From NCBI GenBank assembly GCA_020639115.1, contig JACKHG010000010.1:62001-126000 (forward strand): 64,000 nucleotides of DNA, in the 5' to 3' direction. Source of the stretch: Phycisphaerales bacterium (lineage in GTDB: Bacteria > Planctomycetota > Phycisphaerae > UBA1845). The notes beneath the pieces are model-generated. The model made no database searches. It saw only the letters and a list, made by a program, of their open reading frames with translations, and had not been told where the DNA came from. Position 1 is the stretch's first letter; each line of letters opens with the position of its first letter. This document shows positions 45,940 through 54,478 of the stretch, one piece after another. A program made the translations under genes and the position numbers.

Positions 45940-47232
45940 TCACCCGCCGATGATCGTCTGGTCGCGGTCCGGCCCCACACTGACGATCGTCACGGGCACG
46001 CGGGCAACTTCTTCCAGCCTGGTTAGGAAACTGCGGGCGTTGGCGGGCAGCCTGCCCCGGTCGGCACAGCCCCGCAGATCCTCCGACCAACCCGGCAGCA
46101 TCTCCACGACCGTATCCACCCGGCTCATCTCGGCTGCACTCGCCGGTAACGAATTCAGCGGACGACCCGCCAACCGGTACTGCGTGCACATCCCCACCCG
46201 CTTGAAGCCGCTGAGCGTGTCCAGGTGCGCCACAGCAATCTCATCCACGCCGCCCAGCCGCACCATCGCCCGCAGCGCGAACGCGTCCAGCCAGCCGCAA
46301 CGCCGCGGGCGACCCGTCGTCGTGCCGTATTCGTGGCCCGCCTCGCGGATCCGCTCGCCCGTCTCGTCGTGCAACTCGGTCGGGAAGGGCCCCTCGCCCA
46401 CCCGCGTCGTATACGCCTTCGTCACGCCGATCGTGCGCCCCACGAACCGCGGCGGCACGCCCGCTCCGGCGGCGATGCCCTGCGGCCCCGTGCTGCTGCT
46501 CGTCACGTACGGGTAGGTGCCGTGATCGACATCCAGCATCATGCCGTTGGCGCCCTCGAAGAACACCCGCTTGCCGGCGTCCGCCGCATCCAGCAGATAC
46601 GCCGAAGTATCGCCGATCAGCGGCCCGAGGCGCTCGGCTGCGATCCGCAGATCGCCCCAGATCTCGCCGAAGTTGAGGACCGCCTCCTCGCCGCCGATGC
46701 GTGCGCCGAGCTGGGTCCGCTTCGCATCCACGAGCGACCGCACGCGCCCTTCGATCCGCGGCAACTCCAGCAGATCCACCATGCGCAGGGCCGTCGACCG
46801 CACCATCTTGTCCGCGTAGCACGGCCCGATGCCCCGCGTCGTCGTCCCAATCCGCTCCGCGTCGCCGCCCTCGCGCAGGCGGTCCTCGATCTTGTGATAC
46901 GGCATGACGAGGTGCGCCCGCGTGCTGATCCGCAGCCGCTTGCCGACGTCGATGCCGCGCTCAGCCAGTTCGTCCAGTTCCTTCAGCAGGCTCGTGGCGT
47001 CAATCACGACACCAGGCCCGATGACCGCCGTCACCTCTTCCCGCAGCACGCCGACCGGCAGCAGATGCAGCGCGAACTTCTGCGCGCCGATGCAGACCGT
47101 GTGCCCCGCGTTCGCCCCGCCGTTGTAGCGCACGACGACGTCGAAGTCCGCGCAGAGCAGATCCACGATCTTGCCCTTGCCTTCGTCGCCCCAGGCCAGC
47201 CCGACGACCGCTGTGTGTGGTGATGCCGCCAT
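45940..47232 (-). CDS. purA: Adenylosuccinate synthetase
   Basis: 430 residues from the ATG at 47232: GLAWGDEGKGKIVDLL (GTP loop), NGGANAGHTV, GTTTRGIGPCYADK and YGTTTGRPRRCGWLD. It joins IMP and aspartate using GTP, the first step to AMP. All signature residues are present. A terminator-like hairpin sits 35 bp upstream of the start, between a candidate promoter and the gene. Confidence 0.97.
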   Translation of the reverse strand: MAASPHTAVVGLAWGDEGKGKIVDLLCADFDVVVRYNGGANAGHTVCIGAQKFALHLLPVGVLREEVTAVIGPGVVIDATSLLKELDELAERGIDVGKRLRISTRAHLVMPYHKIEDRLREGGDAERIGTTTRGIGPCYADKMVRSTALRMVDLLELPRIEGRVRSLVDAKRTQLGARIGGEEAVLNFGEIWGDLRIAAERLGPLIGDTSAYLLDAADAGKRVFFEGANGMMLDVDHGTYPYVTSSSTGPQGIAAGAGVPPRFVGRTIGVTKAYTTRVGEGPFPTELHDETGERIREAGHEYGTTTGRPRRCGWLDAFALRAMVRLGGVDEIAVAHLDTLSGFKRVGMCTQYRLAGRPLNSLPASAAEMSRVDTVVEMLPGWSEDLRGCADRGRLPANARSFLTRLEEVARVPVTIVSVGPDRDQTIIGG

Positions 47233-47266
47233 TGTTCGCGCCCTGCCGAGGTTCTGCGTGCGGGCA

Positions 47267-47292
47267 TAAAAAACGGGCCGCAACCGGCCCGT
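47267..47292 (-). terminator. Terminator hairpin in the purA leader
   Basis: Minus direction: ACGGGCC-GGTTGC-GGCCCGT followed by TTTTT. It lies about 160 bp after the superoxide dismutase stop and 35 bp before purA, so it could end the first transcript or attenuate the second. Confidence 0.85.
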
Positions 47293-47324
47293 AACGTGCC
47301 CCCTTTTAAGCTCGTTACCGGTTG

Positions 47325-47353
47325 ATGATCAGCCGGTCGTGAGCTTCTGTCAA
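47325..47353 (-). promoter_or_regulatory. Candidate purA promoter
   Basis: Perfect TTGACA (47353-47348), 17-bp spacer, GATCAT (47330-47325). The predicted start near 47318 is upstream of the terminator hairpin. The transcript would begin GTAACG, which can pair with CGTTAC just before the hairpin. Confidence 0.5.
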
Positions 47354-47451
47354 GGTCAATCCGTGACGGCCCGCCGTCACGCACGCAAGAACGCCTGCCG
47401 CGCCGATTCCGCCGGACAATGCTGCCGAGCGGCCACGCGGAACGCGAACGG

Positions 47452-48204
47452 TCACATGCCCGCGTGCGCCCCGACGCGTTTCGCGACTTCCTTCCAGTTC
47501 ACCACGTCCCACCACGCCTTCACGTAGTCCGCCCGGCGGTTTTGGTACTTCAGATAGTACGCGTGCTCCCACACGTCCAGCACGAGCACGGGGGCCACGC
47601 CCCAGGTGGTCAGCTTCTGCTGGTTTTCCCCCTGAATGATGATCAGCTTCTTCGCCGCCATCTCCAGGCCGCAGATTCCCCAACCGCTGCCCTCGACCGC
47701 TCCCGCGGCTGCACTGAACTGCGCTTTCATCGCGTCCACCGAGCCGAAGTCGCGGTTGATCATCTCGAGCAGCGCGCCCTCCGGTTCGCCCCCCTTGCCC
47801 TTGGGCGCCATGTTCGTCCAGAACAGCGTATGCAGCGTGTGCCCACCTCCGTTAAACGACACCGCCCGGCTCAGCGCCTGGATCGCGGCGAAGTCGCCGC
47901 TCTTGCGCGCCTCGGCGAGCTTCGCCAGCGCCGCGTTGAGCTTCTTGACATAACCCGCATGGTGCTTGTCGTGGTGAATCTGCATCGTCTGCGCGTCGAT
48001 GCTCGGCTCCAGCGCATCGTACGCATACGGCAGCGGCGGCAGCACGTACTCACCCGCCTTGGCATCGTACGCCCCCGCCAGCGCGTCGTAGCCGCCGGAA
48101 GCGCCCTCCGCCGCCTGGGCCAGGCCCGTCGGCCCCAGGGCCAGTCCGACGGCTGCCGCCCCCGCCGCTCCGATCATTTCCCGCCGATTCAGAATCGAGT
48201 CCAT
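47452..48204 (-). CDS. Fe/Mn superoxide dismutase, exported
   Basis: 250 residues from the ATG at 48204, with AAAGGAG upstream. The N-terminus MDSILNRREMIGAAGAAAVG carries a twin-Arg motif, so it is likely exported folded by Tat. The dismutase part has metal ligands in IHHDKHHAGYV, GGHTLHTLFW and VLDVWEHAYYL. It converts superoxide to peroxide in the periplasm. The open frame upstream of 48204 is not coding. Fe versus Mn cannot be decided with confidence. Confidence 0.94.
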   Translation of the reverse strand: MDSILNRREMIGAAGAAAVGLALGPTGLAQAAEGASGGYDALAGAYDAKAGEYVLPPLPYAYDALEPSIDAQTMQIHHDKHHAGYVKKLNAALAKLAEARKSGDFAAIQALSRAVSFNGGGHTLHTLFWTNMAPKGKGGEPEGALLEMINRDFGSVDAMKAQFSAAAGAVEGSGWGICGLEMAAKKLIIIQGENQQKLTTWGVAPVLVLDVWEHAYYLKYQNRRADYVKAWWDVVNWKEVAKRVGAHAGM

Positions 48205-48424
48205 CCGCCCACGCTCCTTTCGTTGTATCGCGTTGTAAGGCCCGGCGCGCCGGCCTGCAGTCACGACGGACCGCGATCCGCCCCGCCAGCGTCGCCGAAT
48301 CATGCGACCCGATCGCGACCCCGTCAATCCGTGCAAATGTTGCAGTGCGGACCGGGTCGGGTGCCCCCCCACGGTTGACACCCCGATTTGACAGGAAGCC
48401 ACCAACACGCAACCGTTCGCCGCC

Positions 48425-48970
48425 ATGAAGCCCGCCACGCTGCAAACATCCCGCCTGCTCCTGCGCCCCTGGCGCGACGCGGACCTGCCCGACTTCGCCG
48501 CGCTCAACGCCGACCCCCGCGTCATGGAATTCATGCCGGCGATGCTCACCCGCGCCGAGAGCGACTCAGCCGCTGCCGCCCTGCGCGACCACTTTGCACG
48601 CCACGGCTTCGGACGCTGGGCGGTCGAGATTCCAGGAATCTCCGATTTCATCGGCTTCGTCGGCTTGCACCACGTCGCGTTCACGGCGCCCTTCACACCC
48701 TGCGTGGAAATCGCCTGGCGCCTCGCCGCCCCGCACTGGGGCCAGGGCTACGCCACCGAGGCCGCGCAGGCTGCGCTCGCCTTTGCCTTCGAAACGCTGC
48801 AGCTCGACGAGGTGGTCGCCTTCACGGTCCCGACCAACACCCGCTCGCGCCGCGTCATGGAGCGGCTCGGCATGACCCGCAACCCTGGCGAGGATTTTGA
48901 ACATCCCAAGTTGCCGCCGGGACATCCCCTCCGCCACCACGTGCTCTACCGCTGCACACGGCCCGCCTGA
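48425..48970 (+). CDS. GNAT acetyltransferase (RimJ/RimL type)
   Basis: 181 residues: TSRLLLRPWRDADLPDFAALN, IGFVGLHHV, VEIAWRLAAPHWGQGYATEAAQAAL (acetyl-CoA loop) and NTRSRRVMERLGM. It acetylates an amine from acetyl-CoA; the substrate is unknown. It is convergent with the sensor kinase gene and overlaps its 3' end by 25 bp. Confidence 0.92.
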   Translation: MKPATLQTSRLLLRPWRDADLPDFAALNADPRVMEFMPAMLTRAESDSAAAALRDHFARHGFGRWAVEIPGISDFIGFVGLHHVAFTAPFTPCVEIAWRLAAPHWGQGYATEAAQAALAFAFETLQLDEVVAFTVPTNTRSRRVMERLGMTRNPGEDFEHPKLPPGHPLRHHVLYRCTRPA

Positions 48971-50376
48971 ACCGCCGGAAGTGTCACTGTCACCGTGAAT
49001 TCGCCGTTGCGGGTGCACGCCGCGTCAATCCGCCCTCCGACCTGCTCCAATACGGTCCGCGCCAGAGGCAGACCCAGCCCGCAGTGCATCGCGTCGCCGG
49101 GCCGGGACGATGCGTCGGCCCGCCAGAAGCGCTCAAAAACCCGGTCGACTTCCCCCGGTGGAATCCGGCATCCCGTGTTGCGCACCGCCAACCGCACCGC
49201 GCCGTCTTCGGCCGCAGTCGCGATGTGCACTTCACCGCCGGTCTCCGTGTGCGCCACCGCGTTTTCCAGGACGTTGTGAATCACCAAAGCGACCAGTTCC
49301 TCGTCGCTTTCGACCGGGCGGGTGCTGTGCAGACTCCAGGTCACGTGCAGGTTCCGCTGAACGGCCCGCCCCTCCAGCGGCGCCCAGCGCGCCCGCACGA
49401 GCTCATCCAGGTTCACTCGATCCTGACCCGTCTCCAGTTGACCCGCATCAGCGCGCACCAGGTGCAGGAGGTTCTCGACCATCCTCTGCATGTGCAGGCA
49501 GATCTCCAGGCACGCCGCCACCGTCTCGTGCAGCGCTTCTGCCGACCGCTCGCGCCCCACCGCCACTTCCAGCTTCATGCGCAGCCCCGCGAGCGGAGTA
49601 CGCAATTCATGAGCCACGTCGCCCGTGAAGCGCCGCTCCCGCATCAGCGTCGCCGCAAGCCGCCCGAGCAATTCGTTCAAACGATCCACCACGGGCGCGA
49701 GCTCGCCCGGCAGGTGCGCCACGTTGATCCGCGTACCCAGGTCCTCCGCGTTCAGCGCACCAATCTGGCGGGTGAGGTCGTCCACTGGCGCCAGGCTGCG
49801 CCGAACAACCCAGCTCAGTACGAACGCCGCCAGCGCCACCGACACGATGCCCACCCCCACCAACGTGGCGCCGACGCGCCGCAGCGTCCGCGACAACGCC
49901 TCCGTCGCGCGCCCCAGCACCAGAGTAACCGGCGGCTCAGCCACGAGGTGCGCCGGTTCCTCCGGTCGGGGCAAGAAGGTCAGGCTGACCAGGCGGCCGG
50001 GACGTCCGTCGGGCAGAATCACCGTGCGAAAGACGGCTACGTCCCGAGGCCCGCCGAAGCGCGGCAAACTGCCTTCCGCAAGCGACCGTGAGCGTGCCAG
50101 CATCGACCCGTCGGCAGAGCGCAGCGCATAGTATTCGGCTTCCGGCCCGGGCGCGAACTCCATCGGCTCAGCCTCGTCGAGCTCGAAGTCAATCCCCTCC
50201 GCATCCCCCTCGACGAGCATGGCCATCGCGCGCGCTTTCGCCGCCAGCGCCCGGTCGAACTCGGCGTTGAGCGTCCTGCGGATCGACACGTACAGGACCG
50301 CAGCCGATACCGCGAACACCACAGCGATTCCGGCCGTCGTACCGATCAACAGGCGTCTGCGCAGCATGCCCTTCAC
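48946..50376 (-). CDS. Two-component sensor histidine kinase
   Basis: 476 residues starting GTG at 50376 (an ATG 9 bp on is the alternative). Two transmembrane helices (about 10-30 and 168-190) bracket a periplasmic sensor. HAMP follows, then the H box DVAHELRTPLAGLRM, N box VLENAVAHTETGG and G box HCGLGLPLARTV. It autophosphorylates on His and passes phosphate to the response regulator whose stop is 3 bp before the GTG. The signal is unknown. Confidence 0.94.
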   Translation of the reverse strand: MKGMLRRRLLIGTTAGIAVVFAVSAAVLYVSIRRTLNAEFDRALAAKARAMAMLVEGDAEGIDFELDEAEPMEFAPGPEAEYYALRSADGSMLARSRSLAEGSLPRFGGPRDVAVFRTVILPDGRPGRLVSLTFLPRPEEPAHLVAEPPVTLVLGRATEALSRTLRRVGATLVGVGIVSVALAAFVLSWVVRRSLAPVDDLTRQIGALNAEDLGTRINVAHLPGELAPVVDRLNELLGRLAATLMRERRFTGDVAHELRTPLAGLRMKLEVAVGRERSAEALHETVAACLEICLHMQRMVENLLHLVRADAGQLETGQDRVNLDELVRARWAPLEGRAVQRNLHVTWSLHSTRPVESDEELVALVIHNVLENAVAHTETGGEVHIATAAEDGAVRLAVRNTGCRIPPGEVDRVFERFWRADASSRPGDAMHCGLGLPLARTVLEQVGGRIDAACTRNGEFTVTVTLPAVQAGRVQR

Positions 50377-50379
50377 CGT

Positions 50380-51045
50380 CTACTCGAGTACGTATCCCTG
50401 ACCGCGCCGCGTGTGGATCAGGCGCGGCCCTCCGTCGCGTTCGGTTTTCTTCCGCAGGTAACCGATGTACACGTCCACGACGTTGCTGTCCGTCGCGTCA
50501 CGAAAGTCATAGATGTGCTCGTGGATCTCGCTACGCGTGACCACGGTCCCCGCACGGTGGACCAGGAATTCAATCAGCGCATATTCGCGGGCCGTCAGCT
50601 CGATCCCAGCCCCGCCCCGCGTCACCGTGCGCGCCACCGTGTTCACTTCCAGGTCGCGCACCCGGATCACCGGATCCGAGGCCGCATACCTGCGCCGCAC
50701 CAGCGCCCGCACCCGCGCCAGCAACTCCGCCAGCGCGAAGGGCTTCACGAGATAGTCGTCGGCCCCCGCATCCAGCCCATGAACCCGGTCGCGCACCGTG
50801 TCCCGCGCCGTCAGCAGCAGCACCGGCGTGGTTACCCCTTCGCGACGCAACTTGCGCAGGAGTTCCAGGCCGTCCAGTTCGGGCAGCACGATGTCGAGCA
50901 CGATCGCGTCGTACTCCCCCGAACGGGCATACCAGAGACCCTCCGGCCCATCACCCGACGCATCCACGGCGTAGCCCGCCTCCGCCAGCGCCTGCGCGAC
51001 CGCCTCGCGGAGGGGGGCATAATCTTCAATCACCAGGACGCGCAT
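50380..51045 (-). CDS. OmpR-family response regulator
   Basis: 221 residues from the ATG at 51045. The receiver has MRVLVIEDYAPL, phospho-Asp in AIVLDIVLPELDG and Lys in YLVKPFALAEL. The winged-helix output ends with VDVYIGYLRKKTERDG and GQGYVLE. Paired with the histidine kinase, it is likely an activator of the nearby PepSY-like gene (inferred from position; these often occur together). Confidence 0.95.
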   Translation of the reverse strand: MRVLVIEDYAPLREAVAQALAEAGYAVDASGDGPEGLWYARSGEYDAIVLDIVLPELDGLELLRKLRREGVTTPVLLLTARDTVRDRVHGLDAGADDYLVKPFALAELLARVRALVRRRYAASDPVIRVRDLEVNTVARTVTRGGAGIELTAREYALIEFLVHRAGTVVTRSEIHEHIYDFRDATDSNVVDVYIGYLRKKTERDGGPRLIHTRRGQGYVLE

Positions 51046-51276
51046 GCCTTTATCCGTCTTGCCAAAACTCTGCGCGGGCGCGCACCTGGCCTCGAATCCA
51101 CGCCACACGCGTTTCGCGAACCGCGTCCGGTATGCGCCACGCTCGCGGATTATCGCATGATTGCCGGCTCAGGGCACGGCTTCCGCGTGCCCAGCCACTC
51201 CAGGCACGCCGGGAGGCGCGCCTGGAGTGGCACGAGCGGCTGCGGCCTCTGACGGCACGCGGTTGTGCACGCTGAC

Positions 51277-51771
51277 TCAGTCGTCATCCTCTTCGGCCGC
51301 GTCGTTGTCCTGCGCCGAGCCGTGCACCTTTCCGCTGGGCAGGATGATGATCTCCTTGCCCTCGCCATGGGATTTTCCCTCGGCCTCGTACAGCACCACC
51401 AGCTTTTTCTCGACCGCGACCTTCGCCCCCTTTCCGAACTCCTTTTCGATCGTCGCGCGCACCGCGGCGGGTACCTGGGCCAACGTCACGGCTTCTTCCG
51501 TCTCCACCAGCGCGCCGTCCGCCAGCACCGCAACCTCATGCTCGACGCCGTTCGCAGTCCACTCCGCTTCGTACCGCGTTACGCCGTCCTCCGTCTCCTT
51601 CTCCACCCCGGTGATCGCATTGCCGCCAGCCTCCTGCAGAATCGCCGCGCGCGCCGCCGCGGGAATCGCATCCAGCGAGGAGCGTTCCTCGTCGTCGGCC
51701 ACAGCCGCCAACGACACGACCGCTACGCCGCACAGGCCCACCAGCACCAATCGCTTCCTGATCGTCAACAT
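51277..51771 (-). CDS. Secreted PepSY-like protein
   Basis: 164 residues with AAAGGAG upstream and a signal peptide (LVGLCGVAVVSLAAVA). Two PepSY-like repeats: IPAAARAAILQEAGGNAITGVEKE and VPAAVRATIEKEFGKGAKV, each followed by YEAE strands. The tail is acidic (DAAEEDDD). PepSY-like proteins often accompany two-component systems and may bind metal or a peptide; the role is inferred. Confidence 0.82.
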   Translation of the reverse strand: MLTIRKRLVLVGLCGVAVVSLAAVADDEERSSLDAIPAAARAAILQEAGGNAITGVEKETEDGVTRYEAEWTANGVEHEVAVLADGALVETEEAVTLAQVPAAVRATIEKEFGKGAKVAVEKKLVVLYEAEGKSHGEGKEIIILPSGKVHGSAQDNDAAEEDDD

Positions 51772-52336
51772 CTCGAACTCCTTTCAACTTCTGTGTCTCG
51801 TCCGGCACCGACCGTCAGCGTGACGCCGGCGTCCTCGTATCGCACCCATCGTATGCGCCGATCATGCGAGAGCGGTATAGAGATCACCAGTTCCGTCCGG
51901 GCGCGATATCCACCGGCGTGCACCCGCGAACGTGGGGGGCGCCCAAGCGGCGGGCTCGAAATCGCCATACCGCCCGCGCGGTCAACTTGGTCAACCGGCC
52001 GAAGAACCATGGAAGCGATGTCGAGGCGTCTGGCAGTGGAGGGGGGGCCGCCGTATCCAGCCTCACCCGCCTGAACGCTTTACCCTTCACGGCAGCTCAA
52101 AACGCCTATCTTGCCGGGAGAATGACTCGTCTGTATGCAACCCTGCCACCCCGCGAATTGCCGCTTGCCAAGCTCGCCCCATCAGCTAGAGTTCGCCCCG
52201 GGCCGGGCCCTGACGTTTGATTCAGATCGGTAGGCGTGTCCGCTTGCCGACGTCATGTGGGGGCTCGGCAGCCAATCCGAGGCGCCGGCGCAGGCGCCCG
52301 CTCGATCCGGAAATACCAACGCGGCAGGAGTCGACC
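51772..52336. other. Gap upstream of the MscS gene
   Basis: No gene is seen. It contains a weak plus-strand promoter (TTGCCG 52111, 17 bp, TATGCA 52134). Confidence 0.4.
52111..52139 (+). promoter_or_regulatory. Weak promoter of the MscS gene
   Basis: TTGCCG, 17-bp spacer, TATGCA; about 200 bp before the start. Confidence 0.3.
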
Positions 52337-53275
52337 ATGGACACCAGCACGACCGGGCTCACCACCAACGGCGCCAAGACCGCCATCGATATCACCGTCG
52401 GCCCCAACATCAAGGCGGAGGAGATCCTCACCAACCCCAGCAAGGCCGTCGGCGAGATCGGCAACTGGGTCGGGCGGCTCAAGGACGCCGCCATCGACTA
52501 CATGCCCACGCTGCTCATGGCCCTGCTCACCCTCGTTCTCGGCTGGATCCTCACCAAGATCGCCGTCAAGATCGTCCGCCGCGCCATGCGCCGCGCCAAG
52601 CTCGACGACACCCTCACCGGCTTCGTCTGCAACATGGTCTACATGGCCCTCATGACCCTCGTGATCATCTCCTTCGTCGGCAAGCTCGGCGTCCAGACCA
52701 CCTCCTTCGTAGCCGTCATCGGAGCAGCCGGCCTCGCCATCGGCTTCGCGCTGCAAGGTTCGCTCGCCAATTTCGCAGCCGGGGTCATGCTGATCATCTT
52801 TCGCCCGTTCAACGTCGGTGAGTACGTCGAGGCGGGCGGTACCGCCGGCATCGTCGAGGATCTCGCCGTCTTCGCCACCACGTTCAAGACGCCCGACAAC
52901 AAGACGATCACCGTGCCGAACGCCAACATCACCAACGGCACGATCACGAACTACTCCCGCAAGGCCACCCGCCGTGTGGACATGACCTTCGGCATCGGCT
53001 ACGCCGACGATATTCCCAAGGCCAAGCAGGTCCTCACCGACATCATCAACGCCGACAAGCGCGTCCTGCAGGACCCCGCGCCGACCATCGCCGTCGCCGA
53101 ACTGGCGGACAGCAGCGTCAACATCGTCGTCCGCCCCTGGGTCAACAACGCCGACTACTGGGGCGTCTTCTTCGACACCACCGAAAAGGTCAAAGTCGAG
53201 TTCGACAAGCAGAACATCACCATCCCCTTCCCCCAGCGCGACGTACACCTGCACCAGGCGCCCCCCGCGGCCTGA
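52337..53275 (+). CDS. MscS-family mechanosensitive channel
   Basis: 312 residues from the ATG at 52337, with GGAG upstream. After a 50-residue polar start there are three membrane helices. The last (VIGAAGLAIGFALQGSLANFAAGVMLI) is the pore helix with the Gly/Ala pattern, followed by RPFNVGEYVEAGGTAGIVEDL. The C-terminal soluble domain is present. It opens on membrane tension to release solutes. The channel is of the small MscS type. Confidence 0.95.
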   Translation: MDTSTTGLTTNGAKTAIDITVGPNIKAEEILTNPSKAVGEIGNWVGRLKDAAIDYMPTLLMALLTLVLGWILTKIAVKIVRRAMRRAKLDDTLTGFVCNMVYMALMTLVIISFVGKLGVQTTSFVAVIGAAGLAIGFALQGSLANFAAGVMLIIFRPFNVGEYVEAGGTAGIVEDLAVFATTFKTPDNKTITVPNANITNGTITNYSRKATRRVDMTFGIGYADDIPKAKQVLTDIINADKRVLQDPAPTIAVAELADSSVNIVVRPWVNNADYWGVFFDTTEKVKVEFDKQNITIPFPQRDVHLHQAPPAA

Positions 53276-53393
53276 TCCGGGCCGCGCGCGCGATTCGGGA
53301 ATGCGGATATCGCTCGGTAGGAATCCGTCGAAGCGCGCAAGGAGCTGTACAGACTCTCCCCGCCGCGCCGGTGGCGGGGTATGCTGAACGTGC

Positions 53394-54233
53394 ATGCTTC
53401 CCTGCGCCGTTTCATGCCCGGCTGAGCCGTCCGCGCAACGCGACACCCGTCGCGCCGTGGCCCGCCGGCGCCGCCTCCAGGCCTCTGCCGGCCTGCTCCT
53501 CGCGTGCACCTTCTTCCTGCCCGCGGTGCGGTCCTGCAACTCCAACATCATCCCCGCGGAATCGGTCGTCGAACTCGCGGGCGACCCGCCAACTGACTTC
53601 GACGAGTGGCTGCACGTACCATCCGCGTTCGCCCTCTATCTCGCCGCGTATGTCTTCGGCGCGGTGACGTTCATTACTCTGCTGCGCCACCCCCCCACCC
53701 GCACGACATCCGGCGGCTACGCCACGGCAATTTTGCTCTGCCTGACGCCCATCTGCGCGCTCGCGGTGTGGCTCGAGCTGATCACCAGCAGCATGAGCGG
53801 CGGCTTCTCGAGCGCAGGCGTGCCGCACCCCGTAGTCCTGCTGGCTGCGTGGACGTTCGTCTGCTGCGCGCGCTGCTGGCGCCGGGCAGCCGGCGGCGCC
53901 ATCGCCATCCGCTGGTACACCGCGCTCTGCTGCGTCCTCTGGTTCGCCTGGTGGACCTGCGACGGCGCGCTGATCGGCGTCCACCTCGCTCTCGCCGCGT
54001 CAGCCGCCATCCTCGTCGGCGCCTACGAAGAGGCCCGCCTCCGCGCGCACCGCGGCCCCTTCCGCACGCTTCTCGCCCTCACGATCGCCAGCCTCGAACT
54101 CCCCGACCCGACCGAGCCCCAATGCACCCGCTGCGGCTACCTCCTCCTCGGCCTCACCACCCCGCGCTGCCCCGAGTGTGGCACGCCCTTCGAACCCGAC
54201 CGCCTTACCAGCCCCGCCACCGCCACCCCCTGA
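53394..54233 (+). CDS. Membrane protein with C-terminal zinc ribbon
   Basis: 279 residues: about five predicted helices (e.g. FALYLAAYVFGAVTFITLL, AILLCLTPICALAVWLELI, YTALCCVLWFAWW). The C-terminal tail CTRCGYLLLGL...CPECGTPF is the four-Cys ribbon found on many planctomycete membrane proteins. Function is unknown. The ribosome site is weak. Confidence 0.75.
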   Translation: MLPCAVSCPAEPSAQRDTRRAVARRRRLQASAGLLLACTFFLPAVRSCNSNIIPAESVVELAGDPPTDFDEWLHVPSAFALYLAAYVFGAVTFITLLRHPPTRTTSGGYATAILLCLTPICALAVWLELITSSMSGGFSSAGVPHPVVLLAAWTFVCCARCWRRAAGGAIAIRWYTALCCVLWFAWWTCDGALIGVHLALAASAAILVGAYEEARLRAHRGPFRTLLALTIASLELPDPTEPQCTRCGYLLLGLTTPRCPECGTPFEPDRLTSPATATP

Positions 54234-54250
54234 ACCCCACCCCCGCCAAA

Positions 54251-54276
54251 GTGTGCCACTGCGCTCGAGCGGCCCA
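54251..54276. repeat. Diverged copy of the PAP2-gene palindromic element
   Basis: Begins GTGTGCCACTG like the two copies at 6900 and 6942, then diverges while keeping CTCGAGC at the hairpin turn. Confidence 0.55.
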
Positions 54277-54317
54277 GTCCTCTGAACCCCAACGCCAATC
54301 CCAAGCCCAGCATTCAC

Positions 54318-54349
54318 TTTCTCACTTTCGCACCTTCTCGCCTTCGCAC
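54318..54349 (-). repeat. 8-bp tandem microsatellite, 4 units (opposite strand copy)
   Basis: Four octamers which, read on the minus strand, are GTGCGAAG, GCGAGAAG, GTGCGAAA, GTGAGAAA: the same family as 3995-4026. Confidence 0.85.
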
Positions 54350-54478
54350 TTACTCCCCCGATTTCATTTGCTTCCGCCCCGCTCAGCCGCTAACTTCACA
54401 GCGCGGTCATGGATGGCCGGAAATTGCCTTTTACCTATCGCTGCCCCCGGGCGACGACTTGATGGAGCGAGTCGCGTC

